Of a stretch of DNA of 64,000 nt, positions 27,359 to 35,408 are shown one piece after another; the stretch's first letter is position 1; every line of letters starts with the position of its first letter. The position numbers were made by a program, and so were the translations under genes. The notes beneath the pieces were generated by a model. The model saw only the letters and a program-made list of their open reading frames with translations. It was not told the origin of the DNA and did no database searches. This DNA is from an uncultured Collinsella sp. (lineage in GTDB: Bacteria > Actinomycetota > Coriobacteriia > Coriobacteriales > Coriobacteriaceae): assembly GCA_900762325.1 (NCBI GenBank), contig CAAFGG010000032.1, positions 62,001-126,000 of the forward strand, in the 5' to 3' direction.

Positions 27359-28123
27359 TTAATTGAGCGCCTGTGCGCGAATCGCCGCGCCGATCGCTCC
27401 GGCAAAGCGAGCCTGGGGCGAGGTGGTCACCGGCGACCCCAGCAGCTCGCCCAACCGCTCCACAACGTAAGCGTTCTCGCACAGGCCACCGGTCAGGTAG
27501 TACGGGGCGCCCGCGGCCTGCCCGGCCATGGTCACCACGCGCGAGACCACGCTGTCGATCACACCGCGGGCGATGTTCTCGCGCGGCTCACCGCGACCGA
27601 TCAGGCTGATGACCTCGCTTTCGGCAAACACCGTGCACATGCTGCTGATCTTGGTAGGCTCGCCGGTGCGGGCGAGGTCTGCCATCTGCTGCTGGGTAAT
27701 GCCTAGGCGGTCGGCCATGATCTCCAAGAAGCGCCCCGTGCCGGCGGCGCACTTGTCGTTCATGGCAAACTTGGCCACGCGGCCACTTTTAAGCTGAATG
27801 ACCTTGGTGTCCTGGCCGCCCACATCGATCACGGTGCCGTGGTCGCCAAATAGGCGCACGGCACCGGTACCGTGGCAGGTGATCTCGGTCACAACCTTGT
27901 GCGCATAGGGCACGGCGACACGGCCGTAGCCAGTCGCGACCACGCGAACATCGTCGCCCGTCACGTCATAGCCGGCCGCTGCCAGCGCCTCGCGCAGCCG
28001 CTCGGAAGCATCGACCGAGGAGAACCCGGTTGGCTGCACGCACGTCCACGCCACCGAACCCTCCCCGTCGACCACAGCAGCCTTAGCCGCCGTAGACCCG
28101 ATATCGATCCCGATCCCTATCAT
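27359..28123 (-). CDS. yjiL: Activase ATPase of the BadF/HgdC type (YjiL-like)
   Basis: 254 residues, ASKHA-fold ATPase. GIDIGSTAAKAAVVD is the phosphate-1 loop and IDVGGQDTKVI the second; two cysteines, NDKCAAGTGRF and SSMCTVFAESEV, are the usual pair that bridges a 4Fe-4S cluster between the two subunits of the dimer. It injects low-potential electrons, at the cost of ATP, into a 2-hydroxyacyl-CoA dehydratase-like or double-cubane protein. The partner is almost certainly encoded just upstream (28228-29391), as in the yjiM-yjiL pair of E. coli. Confidence 0.9.
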   Translation of the reverse strand: MIGIGIDIGSTAAKAAVVDGEGSVAWTCVQPTGFSSVDASERLREALAAAGYDVTGDDVRVVATGYGRVAVPYAHKVVTEITCHGTGAVRLFGDHGTVIDVGGQDTKVIQLKSGRVAKFAMNDKCAAGTGRFLEIMADRLGITQQQMADLARTGEPTKISSMCTVFAESEVISLIGRGEPRENIARGVIDSVVSRVVTMAGQAAGAPYYLTGGLCENAYVVERLGELLGSPVTTSPQARFAGAIGAAIRAQALN

Positions 28124-28188
28124 GGCTCTCTCCCAATCTAAACATCAAAGGTAGCGGCGCGTTCAGGCGCCTTGGCATCCTCCCTCAC

Positions 28189-28219
28189 ATGTAACAAAGG
28201 GTCAGTACCTTTGTCACAT
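28189..28219. repeat. 31-bp palindrome of the TGTGACAAAGG family
   Basis: Arms ATGTAACAAAGG (28189-28200) and CCTTTGTCACAT (28208-28219) with one mismatch. It lies in the 104-bp gap between the yjiM-like and yjiL-like genes and is not followed by a T-run on either strand. The same palindrome recurs at 39847-39877 in perfect form. Confidence 0.75.
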
Positions 28220-28227
28220 ACCGTCAC

Positions 28228-29391
28228 CTACAGGGTTTCGATGAAGGCGGCGATGCGGGTCTCGATCTGGCCCATGTCGCCATTGCTGTAGTCGGTCTCG
28301 ATCTTCATGTACGGAATACCCGCACCCTCGACGGCCTCCTGCATGCGCGCGCTCTCAACGTTGAAGGTATGGCAGGCCTGTAGCACGCTCTCTACCACGC
28401 CATCGACGTGATACTTCTCGCACATGGCCAGCGTGTTTTTCATACGACCGTCGTTGGGCGTCATGACCGAGCAGTTGATATCCAGATAGCGGTCGGCGAT
28501 GGCGCGCAGGATGTCGGGAGCCTCCGGATCGATCATCATGGCCGCCGTGCGCTCGCCCGAGCAGTCGTCCATGCACACGACCACGCCGCCGTTGGACTCG
28601 ATAGTACGGCCGATCTTGTTAATCACGCCGCCCACCGGGCAGCCGGTGATCAGAATGCGCTTGGCATCTGCCGCGACCGGGCGCTCGCCCGCGTCGTAGG
28701 CCTCACGCAGCTTGGCGACCTTTTGCTCCAGCTGCTGTGTATAGACCTCGATATCAAAGCTGAACGTACCGGCGAACATGGTGCTCATCAGGTCGACGCC
28801 GCTCATGGCCGCCGGCTGGTTGGCCTGCAGCGCGAACATCTCGAGCTGGGCCGCACGCAAGCGATTGCGACGACGGACAGCGGCGCGCAGGTCGTCATCG
28901 GTAATCGTGATGCCGTAGAAGCCCTCGAGCTCCTCCTTGAGCAGGCGACACTCCTCGTACCAGCCCTCGCGCTCGTAGGCGCGGTCGCGGCCCTGCGGAA
29001 GATGCAGAATGTGCGTACGCTTGAGCTCGTTGAGTAGCTCGTACATCTTCTTCTTGCCGTCGCAGGTGGTCTCGCCGATGATCATGTCGCTAAAGTACGT
29101 AAACGGGCACTTTTGCGAATAGGCAAAACCGTACGTCGACTTGATGAGCGGACAAAGATTTGCCGGCAGCACCTTCTCGGCCTCGGGAATCACCTCATCG
29201 GACGTACCGCACAGCGCCACGCTCGCAGCCCCCGCGGCATCGATAATCTCGAGCGGCGTATAGCTGCACAAAAAGCCGACCAGGCGATTACCCGCCTGCT
29301 TGTAATCCTTAACGCGAATAAACGCCGCCTTGCGCTGCTCGTTGAACTCCTCAAACGTGCTGGGCAACGGCTGCTCAATATTTTCCGACAT
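28228..29391 (-). CDS. yjiM: Double-cubane/2-hydroxyacyl-CoA dehydratase-family reductase (YjiM-like)
   Basis: 387 residues from ATG 29391 (AGGAG five bases upstream). It resembles E. coli YjiM along its length as I recall that sequence: NLCPLIKSTYGFAYSQKCPF, FSDMIIGETTCDGKKKMYEL, ILITGCPVGGVINKIGRTIE, GVVESVLQACHTFNVES and IETDYSNGDMGQIETRI. The conserved cysteines (CPLIKS, KCPF, TTCDGKKK) ligate a 4Fe-4S or double-cubane cluster. The substrate is unknown; double-cubane proteins reduce small molecules when powered by the activase. A two-base-periodic neighbour, 29542-30825, is a paralogue. Confidence 0.87.
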   Translation of the reverse strand: MSENIEQPLPSTFEEFNEQRKAAFIRVKDYKQAGNRLVGFLCSYTPLEIIDAAGAASVALCGTSDEVIPEAEKVLPANLCPLIKSTYGFAYSQKCPFTYFSDMIIGETTCDGKKKMYELLNELKRTHILHLPQGRDRAYEREGWYEECRLLKEELEGFYGITITDDDLRAAVRRRNRLRAAQLEMFALQANQPAAMSGVDLMSTMFAGTFSFDIEVYTQQLEQKVAKLREAYDAGERPVAADAKRILITGCPVGGVINKIGRTIESNGGVVVCMDDCSGERTAAMMIDPEAPDILRAIADRYLDINCSVMTPNDGRMKNTLAMCEKYHVDGVVESVLQACHTFNVESARMQEAVEGAGIPYMKIETDYSNGDMGQIETRIAAFIETL

Positions 29392-29541
29392 ATAACTCCT
29401 AAACCTTTCAACCAACCAAGGAAACGGCTTTCCCAGGTGCCCGAGGTTGCCGTGAAAGAGACGCGCCGCGTACTTTGGCACGCAAGCGACGGTTTGAACG
29501 GCAAGATCGGGTGCCTGGAGAAGCCGCCGGGACGGATAGTC

Positions 29542-30825
29542 CTAAATAGTTTCCAAGAAAGCCTCAATCCTGGTTTGCAGTTGACCGGCGTCCTCGCCGG
29601 CGTAGTCGGTCGTGATGTGCATAAACGGAATGCCTGCCTCCTCGGCGGCCTTCTCCACGGCAAACGACTCCATCTCGTAGAGCGTGCAGAACTGCAGAGC
29701 CACGTCGACGATGCCGTCGGCATGAAGGTCCTTGGCCATCTGGACAATGTCCTTCATACGCTGATCGTTGGGCGTAAAGACGGCGCAGTTGATCTTGAAG
29801 TAGCGCTCGGCGATGGCGTCGAGCATCTCGTCGACCGTCTCGCCGGACTCGTCGACCAGGTCCTTGTAGTAGCGCGAGCCCGTGCAGGACTCCTCGCCGA
29901 CCACAACGCCGCCGGCCTTCTCGATGAGGTTGAACAGCTTCCAGTTGGGCACGGCCATGGGCGTGCCGGTGTACAGGATGCGCTTGGTCCCCTTGGGCGC
30001 CACGCCCTCGCCGGCCTCGACACGCTGCTCGCACTCAGCCGCCATATCGTTGATGGCGCCGGTCAGACGCGGCGTGTCGTCCATAAAGGCGGCCTGAACG
30101 GTCAGCAGGCTGTCGAGACCGCTGATGGGTGCCGGGTCGGCAGCGCGCGTGGCAGCGAGGCGCTGCAGGGCGCGACGCTTCTCATTGACGGCGTGGATGG
30201 CGGCCTTCAGACGCTCGGGCGTAATCTTGACGCCACACTCTTCCTCGATCTTGGCGGCGAGCTTCTTGACCTCGGCCTTCCAGGTCACGAGCGTCGACTC
30301 GTCGTGTACGTTGGGAATATCCATGACGTACATGTTCTTTTGCGTGGCAAAGAACTCGTAGGCCTTCTTCTTGCCATCGCAGGTGTTCTCGCCCACCACC
30401 AGGTCGCTCGACTCAATGTAGGGGCAGACCTCGCCCAGCTTAAAGCCGGCAAAGCTCTTGATAAGCGGACAGGTGTTGCGCGGCAGGTGCTCCTCGACCT
30501 TATCGGTTGCCCAATCGGCACCCGAGCACAGGCCCACGGGAATGCCGTCACAGGCAAGCACGATCTCCTCGGGCACGTACACGCAGAATGAGCCGACGAT
30601 CTTGGTGGCCTCGCCGGCCTCCTTCTTGTCGAGCATCTCCTTAATACGGCCGCTGTGGATGTTGGTGGCCACAAAGTCCAGGTAGGACGTGGACTTGGGG
30701 CGATTGTTCTGCGTCAGGAACATGTCGCCGTACATCTGGCCCACGGCGCCCAGCAGCATGTCGTGATCGGCAAGATTCATGCCGAGGCTCTCCCACATCG
30801 GATGGAAATCAAATTCTTCAGCCAT
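29542..30825 (-). CDS. Second double-cubane/2-hydroxyacyl-CoA dehydratase-family protein
   Basis: 427 residues, paralogue of the YjiM-like protein with about 40 extra N-terminal residues. Shared core: NTCPLIKSFAGFKLGEVCPY, SSDLVVGENTCDGKKKAYEF, ILYTGTPMAVPNWKLFNLIE, GIVDVALQFCTLYEMES and ITTDYAGEDAGQLQTRIEAF. The GCP motif of the neighbour is GTP here, and several cysteines differ, so the two may form a heterodimer like HgdA/HgdB, or act separately. It is the first gene of the selenium/reductase run. GAGAGGGGA precedes the ATG. A short leader ORF and a hairpin lie 160-270 bp upstream. Confidence 0.85.
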   Translation of the reverse strand: MAEEFDFHPMWESLGMNLADHDMLLGAVGQMYGDMFLTQNNRPKSTSYLDFVATNIHSGRIKEMLDKKEAGEATKIVGSFCVYVPEEIVLACDGIPVGLCSGADWATDKVEEHLPRNTCPLIKSFAGFKLGEVCPYIESSDLVVGENTCDGKKKAYEFFATQKNMYVMDIPNVHDESTLVTWKAEVKKLAAKIEEECGVKITPERLKAAIHAVNEKRRALQRLAATRAADPAPISGLDSLLTVQAAFMDDTPRLTGAINDMAAECEQRVEAGEGVAPKGTKRILYTGTPMAVPNWKLFNLIEKAGGVVVGEESCTGSRYYKDLVDESGETVDEMLDAIAERYFKINCAVFTPNDQRMKDIVQMAKDLHADGIVDVALQFCTLYEMESFAVEKAAEEAGIPFMHITTDYAGEDAGQLQTRIEAFLETI

Positions 30826-30984
30826 AACGGTTCCCCTCTCGAACCAAAAATGAATAGCTACGGTATTGCTGCACGGTGGGTGGCGAAAACCCAGCCGCGC
30901 CTAAACCCGGAATTTTGGGGAACCTGCTTTGCGGTCGATTATTTAGTTGTGCGTCGTCTCTCCCGGAGCCGTGAACATACCTGC

Positions 30985-31053
30985 TCATATGCGGCTCCGA
31001 GCCATATACAGGGCGCGCGCGGCAACGCGGCGAATGTATGTCGTCTGCGGCAT
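30985..31053 (-). CDS. Candidate 22-residue leader peptide ahead of the reductase/selenium run
   Basis: A 69-bp ORF, ATG 31053 to TGA 30985, with a very strong site TTAAGGAGGG nine bases upstream. Five of its 22 residues are Arg (MPQTTYIRR at the start, ARSRI at the end). Its last codons form one arm of a hairpin: CGGAGCCG (minus strand, within the ORF end) pairs with CGGCTCCG near 30960-30970, with the stop codon in the 20-base loop. A TATAGT -10 lies near 31085. The ORF is not followed by a gene for 160 bp. It could be a leader peptide or chance; no homologue is recognised. Confidence 0.4.
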   Translation of the reverse strand: MPQTTYIRRVAARALYMARSRI

Positions 31054-31254
31054 GTGCGCACCCTCCTTAACCAGTCAAGATCAACTATATCAGCGGTCAT
31101 CGTCCAGACGAACACCGTTGACATTCGTACGACAGCGTCGTGTGCCGTCGTTTAATAAATAATTATCTTAATTGATAAAGGTTTGTCATTCCTCATTCGG
31201 CGAACGGCAAGACGAAGCCGCCGAGGCTTATATCCCCGACGGCATTAACCGGCG

Positions 31255-32325
31255 CTATCGACAAACCAAATGGATCCTGCTGGCATCAAAATGCATGCGC
31301 AGCGTCTCGCCTGCTTGCGGCAGCTCGTCGACAGGCATGCCCACTTTGTTGACCTTCCACTGCAGACGCGTGGGCGCATCAACGCGCGGCACGTCCAGCA
31401 ACACCAGCCGCTCAAAGCGCGAATCGCTCACGCGCGCCACGTGCAGGTCGTAACTGTTGCGACCCCGCTCGGCACGGTTGTCCACATGGAAGTAGCTCGC
31501 ACGAATACCAAGGTAGGCAACATCGTCGGGAACCTCGCGACCCACGTTAAAGGTCATGCCCCAATCGAGCGCCTCAACTTCCTCGGGCCCGATCTTTCGT
31601 GCGCGGCTTGTGTTCTTGCAGCCCGTCAGGCGCAGTGCCGCCAGCGTCTGCGGACGGCGGACCACGTCCTCGACGGAGCCGATCTCCTCAACATGCCCGT
31701 CGTGCATCACGCAGATACGCTGACACAGGCGGCATGCCTCGTCGATGTCGTGGCTCACGTAGAGCACGGTGCGGTTGCAGACATCGAACAGGTCGAGCAT
31801 GTTCTGCTCGAGGGCGCTCTTAAGATAGGAATCGAGCGCGCTCATGGGCTCGTCGAACATAAAGATGCCCGGATGCGCCGCCACCATACGGGCAAGTGCC
31901 ACGCGTTGCTGCTGCCCGCCCGAAAGGCGCGCGGGGTAGCGGTCGGCAAAATCGGCCAGACCGAAAATGCCCAGATAGCGCTCGGCCAGCCTTTTGCGCG
32001 CCACGGCGTCTCCCGCATCCTTTACACCGGCGCATACATTATCGGCCACCGTCATGTTGGGAAACAGCTGATAGTTTTGGAACAGCAGAGCGCATTTTCG
32101 CTCCTGGGGCGACAGGTTGATGCCCGCCGCCGAGTCAAAAAAGGTCACGCCGTTAACGACAATCTTGCCCTCGTCGGGCGTCTCCACACCGGCAATGCAG
32201 CGCAGCGTACAGCTCTTGCCACAACCCGAGGCGCCCAGCAGCGCCACACGCTCCTCGCCGGCCTCAAGCTGCATGTCGAGGGTAAAGCCGGGATAGCGCT
32301 TTTTGATATCCAGAACGAGCGACAT
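31255..32325 (-). CDS. modC: Molybdate ABC transporter ATPase ModC
   Basis: 356 residues. Walker A GASGCGKS near residue 31, Q-loop LLFQNYQLFPNMT, signature LSGGQQQRVALAR, Walker B GIFMFDEPMSALD, and H-loop VSHDIDEACRL. The C-terminal ~120 residues form a TOBE/MOBE-like region, usual in ModC, where oxyanion is sensed. It follows modB with a 3-bp gap, and modA lies upstream, so the substrate is molybdate (tungstate cannot be excluded). It ends the molybdenum block. Confidence 0.9.
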   Translation of the reverse strand: MSLVLDIKKRYPGFTLDMQLEAGEERVALLGASGCGKSCTLRCIAGVETPDEGKIVVNGVTFFDSAAGINLSPQERKCALLFQNYQLFPNMTVADNVCAGVKDAGDAVARKRLAERYLGIFGLADFADRYPARLSGGQQQRVALARMVAAHPGIFMFDEPMSALDSYLKSALEQNMLDLFDVCNRTVLYVSHDIDEACRLCQRICVMHDGHVEEIGSVEDVVRRPQTLAALRLTGCKNTSRARKIGPEEVEALDWGMTFNVGREVPDDVAYLGIRASYFHVDNRAERGRNSYDLHVARVSDSRFERLVLLDVPRVDAPTRLQWKVNKVGMPVDELPQAGETLRMHFDASRIHLVCR

Positions 32326-32328
32326 GGC

Positions 32329-33771
32329 CTATCGACCTCCCTGCAAAGCGGCATCATCGCGCATGAGCTCGGCCAACGCCTCGCGATCGATACGCAAGGC
32401 ATCGCCGCCCGGCGGGTCGAGCGAATCGCCCTGTCCAGCGAGATCTTTGGCCTGCTTGCGCTCCGCGCGGGACAGGCCACGCTCGCGATACTTTTGCGAA
32501 TGCGCCGTGTACATGTTGATGAACAGGATGACCAGGAAGCTGAACGCTATTACGACGACGACCCAAAAGAGGGCCACCGACGTGTTGCCGCCCATCCATT
32601 CAAAGTAGATAGCGATGGGGATGGTCTGGGTAATGCCGGCGTAGTTGCCCGCAAAAAACAGGGTGCAGCCAAACTCACCCATGGCACGCGCGAAGGCGAG
32701 CACCGTGCCGGCGGCAATCGAGGGCCAGCCAAGCGGCATCATGAGCTTGGCAAAAATGCGACGTTCGGACCATCCCAGGGTTCGCGCGGCATCGAGCATC
32801 TGCGTGTCGAGGCTCTCGAAGGCTCCGAGCGCCGTGCGGTAGACCAGCGGAAACGACACAACGACGGCCGAAATGACCGCCGCGGGCCACGTAAAGACGA
32901 TCGAGACGCCGTGCGCGATCAGCCACTGGCCCACCCCGGTCGAGCGGCCAAACAGCATGAGGAGCAGGAAGCCGCAGACCGTGGGCGGCAGCACCATAGG
33001 AATCGTAAAGACCGAATCGAGCAGGCCCTTGATGCGACTCGAAGTACCCATAGTCTTCCACGCGGCGAACAGGCCCAGCGCAAAGGAGATTAGCAGGGCA
33101 AGGCCGCTCGTTTTAATGGACACCCAAAACGGGCGATAGTCGATGTCGCCCAAAAAGGAAGCCAGAGAGGTCAAGGGCCCCTGCTCATCCCGCAACACGA
33201 CAGACGATGCCTCTACCATTTGAGCGCTATCAAGCCAACGCGCGCCGCCCTTGGCATCACCCGAGGCTGATGCAATCACTACATAGCGGTCCCCATCCGC
33301 ACCGCGCTCGTCAAAGCCATAGGTATACCCGCCGGCGTCAAACGTTGTTTCCGCCGTGACATACCAAGGAAGATCCACGTCCCCTAGCTGCGCACCTCCC
33401 ATGCAGTTTGCACTGTCGAGCTTGCAGACGAGGGCTTTGAGACCCGATACGCACTCGTTATCCTGCGGATCCAATCCATACTTCTCGACCGCCTTAGGCG
33501 ATATCCACACCACAACGCGATCGGCAGCAGGCGCCACTACAAGGTCCACGTCCTCGTCAACGGGAAACCGGTAGCCCTCAGGCTGGCCCTCCATGGCACG
33601 AGCGGTCCCCCTGGCCAACCGCTCAAAACCCTCGATCCCATAGGAAAGCCCATGAGCGGTCGCAGCAACCTGGGCCCCTTCTTCAGCGTCCCCAGCAAAC
33701 GCAAATCCCGGCACCCAGCAAAGCGCGAAGGTCAAAGCACAGGTGACAAGCATGCGGAATCTATTAAGCAC
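32329..33771 (-). CDS. modB: Molybdate ABC permease ModB with a ~180-residue extracytoplasmic N-terminal domain
   Basis: About 480 residues from GTG 33771 (GGAG six bases upstream; ATG 33753 is an alternative). The C-terminal part, from ~residue 215, is a normal ModB permease: TSGLALLISFALGLFAAW, the VFTIPMVLPPTVCGFLLL stretch, and the EAA-type loop ARTLGWSERRIFAKLMMPLGWP. Ahead of it are a signal peptide (LVTCALTFALCWVPGFAFAG) and a soluble domain with three cysteines (ECVSGLKALVCKLDSANC) that I do not recognise. ModB is normally ~225 residues, so more than half of this protein is extra. A basic 50-residue tail follows the last helix. Confidence 0.88.
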   Translation of the reverse strand: MLNRFRMLVTCALTFALCWVPGFAFAGDAEEGAQVAATAHGLSYGIEGFERLARGTARAMEGQPEGYRFPVDEDVDLVVAPAADRVVVWISPKAVEKYGLDPQDNECVSGLKALVCKLDSANCMGGAQLGDVDLPWYVTAETTFDAGGYTYGFDERGADGDRYVVIASASGDAKGGARWLDSAQMVEASSVVLRDEQGPLTSLASFLGDIDYRPFWVSIKTSGLALLISFALGLFAAWKTMGTSSRIKGLLDSVFTIPMVLPPTVCGFLLLMLFGRSTGVGQWLIAHGVSIVFTWPAAVISAVVVSFPLVYRTALGAFESLDTQMLDAARTLGWSERRIFAKLMMPLGWPSIAAGTVLAFARAMGEFGCTLFFAGNYAGITQTIPIAIYFEWMGGNTSVALFWVVVVIAFSFLVILFINMYTAHSQKYRERGLSRAERKQAKDLAGQGDSLDPPGGDALRIDREALAELMRDDAALQGGR

Positions 33772-33839
33772 GAAAAGCTCCAAGCGGATACAAGGACGGA
33801 GTGAAACACAAAACGATGGAATTATCGCGCCAAGCCGCA

Positions 33840-34715
33840 CTACTCGGAAAGCTCAAAGCCGTACTTGGCCCAAATCTTCTGGGCCTTTTTGTTGGTCAGG
33901 CAAAAGTCGATAAACGCCTTGGCCTCGTCGGCGTGCTCGGAGCTCTCGGCAACGGCACCCGGATACACGATGGGCTTGTGCGAGTCCTCGGGACACACAA
34001 AGGCCTCCTCGACACCGTCGTAGCGGAAGATGTCGGAGCTATAGACAAAGCCAGCCACGCAGTCGCCCGCGGACACATAGGCGGCGGCGGTACCAACTTT
34101 GTCAGCCAGGGCCACCTTGTCGGCGATCTCAGGCGCGTACTCGCCGTCGTCGCCCTCGGTGCCGGTGTAGAGGCCCACAGAAGCCAGCGCCTGGTTGGCG
34201 TACTTGCCGGCGGGAACGGTCTTGGCGTCGCCAATGGCGATCTTGCCGTCCAGATTCGCGACGTCGGCGATGGCCTCGACCTTGGTGTCGGATCCCTCGG
34301 CGCGAATGATCACGAGGTCGTTGACGAACATGTCCTCACGTGTGTCGACGTCGACGAGCTCGGCGGCCTCGGCGTCGTCCATGGTGCCCTTGGAGGCCGT
34401 GATGAGCACGTCGACGGCGGCACCGGCGCGCATCTGCTCGACAAGGTCGCCAGACGCCTTAAACTGCGTGTCGGCAAACGTGGTGCCGGTCTGCTCGGCG
34501 TAGAGCTCCTGAACCTCGGGCAGAGCTTTCTCGAGAGAGTTGGCGGCAAAGACCTGCAGCTCGACAGCCTTCTTCTTAGAGGAAGACTTGGCGGAGCCGG
34601 CATCGGAACCAGCGGGCTCGGACGTCTTGTTGCCCGAGCAGCCGGCAAGGCCAAGGCCGGCGGCAGCGGCAGCAGAAAGCGAGACAAAACCGCGGCGTGA
34701 AACCATATCGAACAT
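33840..34715 (-). CDS. modA: Molybdate-binding lipoprotein ModA, Tat-type signal
   Basis: 291 residues from ATG 34715 (AAGGG six bases upstream). The N-terminus has a twin-arginine motif SRRGFVS and a lipobox GLAGC, so it is probably exported folded and lipid-anchored. The mature part has the ModA pattern VFAANSLEKALPEVQELYAE, FKASGDLVEQMRAGAAVDV and a C-terminal YPGAVAESSEHADEAKAFID. It delivers molybdate to ModBC. The 200-bp gap upstream of it, before mogA, contains an AT-rich inverted repeat GAATAAT...ATTATTC near 34783-34815 that may regulate it. Confidence 0.92.
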   Translation of the reverse strand: MFDMVSRRGFVSLSAAAAAGLGLAGCSGNKTSEPAGSDAGSAKSSSKKKAVELQVFAANSLEKALPEVQELYAEQTGTTFADTQFKASGDLVEQMRAGAAVDVLITASKGTMDDAEAAELVDVDTREDMFVNDLVIIRAEGSDTKVEAIADVANLDGKIAIGDAKTVPAGKYANQALASVGLYTGTEGDDGEYAPEIADKVALADKVGTAAAYVSAGDCVAGFVYSSDIFRYDGVEEAFVCPEDSHKPIVYPGAVAESSEHADEAKAFIDFCLTNKKAQKIWAKYGFELSE

Positions 34716-34918
34716 ATTCAACCCTTTCGAACGCTATGCCCGGGCACCCCGCCGCAGGCTTTATTCTGTTACTAGATTATACTTACGCGCGAATAATGAT
34801 AGTGAGAAATTATTCTCGCCAGAGAATATAGTTTCGAGTTGCCGTGCACCTCGGCGTCGCTTCGGCGGAAAACAAAGGCGGAGCAGCCGTTCAGGTCGCC
34901 CCGCCGCAGGTAAACCGC

Positions 34919-35398
34919 TTAGTTGGTATGTCCGCCGCCCGCTGTCATCTGAGCCGCATGCTCCAGCTGGTCTGCTATGGCCTCCCAGCTTTCGCGGGCG
35001 GCCTTCGTAGAACCGGGAAAGTTTACGACAAGTGTATGACCTCGTTGCATGCAAATAGCGCGCGAGAGCATGGCGCGGCGCGTCTTGGTCATGGAGTACG
35101 CGCGAATCGCCTCTGCAATACCCGGCACATCGCGGTCGCAAACGGTACGCGTCGCCTCGGGCGTCACATCGCGCATCGAAAGCCCCGTGCCGCCGCAGGT
35201 GAGCACGACATTGGCGTGGCACTCATCGGCGGCTTCCACAATGGCATCACCAATCTCGCTGACATCGTCACGCACGACCACATGCGAGGCGACCGTCCAG
35301 CCCTGCGCCTCGATAAGTTCCTCGAGTGCGGCTCCAGCCTCGTCCTGGGCAAGGTCGCGCGTATCCGAGCACGTCACGATCGAAATCTTCAACTCCAT
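34919..35398 (-). CDS. mogA: Molybdopterin adenylyltransferase MogA/MoaB
   Basis: 159 residues from ATG 35398; the longer frame to 35527 is only the overlap with moeA. It adenylates molybdopterin before Mo insertion. Family marks: VTCSDTRDLAQDEAG at the N-terminus, VVLTCGGTGLSMRDVTPEAT (GGTG phosphate-binding loop with Asp), and VVNFPGSTKAARES. The GTG/ATG alternatives are not supported. It follows moeA by 10 bp and shares its operon. MogA and MoaB types cannot be separated safely here. Confidence 0.9.
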   Translation of the reverse strand: MELKISIVTCSDTRDLAQDEAGAALEELIEAQGWTVASHVVVRDDVSEIGDAIVEAADECHANVVLTCGGTGLSMRDVTPEATRTVCDRDVPGIAEAIRAYSMTKTRRAMLSRAICMQRGHTLVVNFPGSTKAARESWEAIADQLEHAAQMTAGGGHTN

Positions 35399-35408
35399 AG
35401 CATTCCTC

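Noticed and set aside
31270..33093. 607-codon plus-strand ORF over modC and modB
   Set aside because: Antisense shadow in a high-GC region; composition is not protein-like and the minus strand has full ABC transporter motifs.
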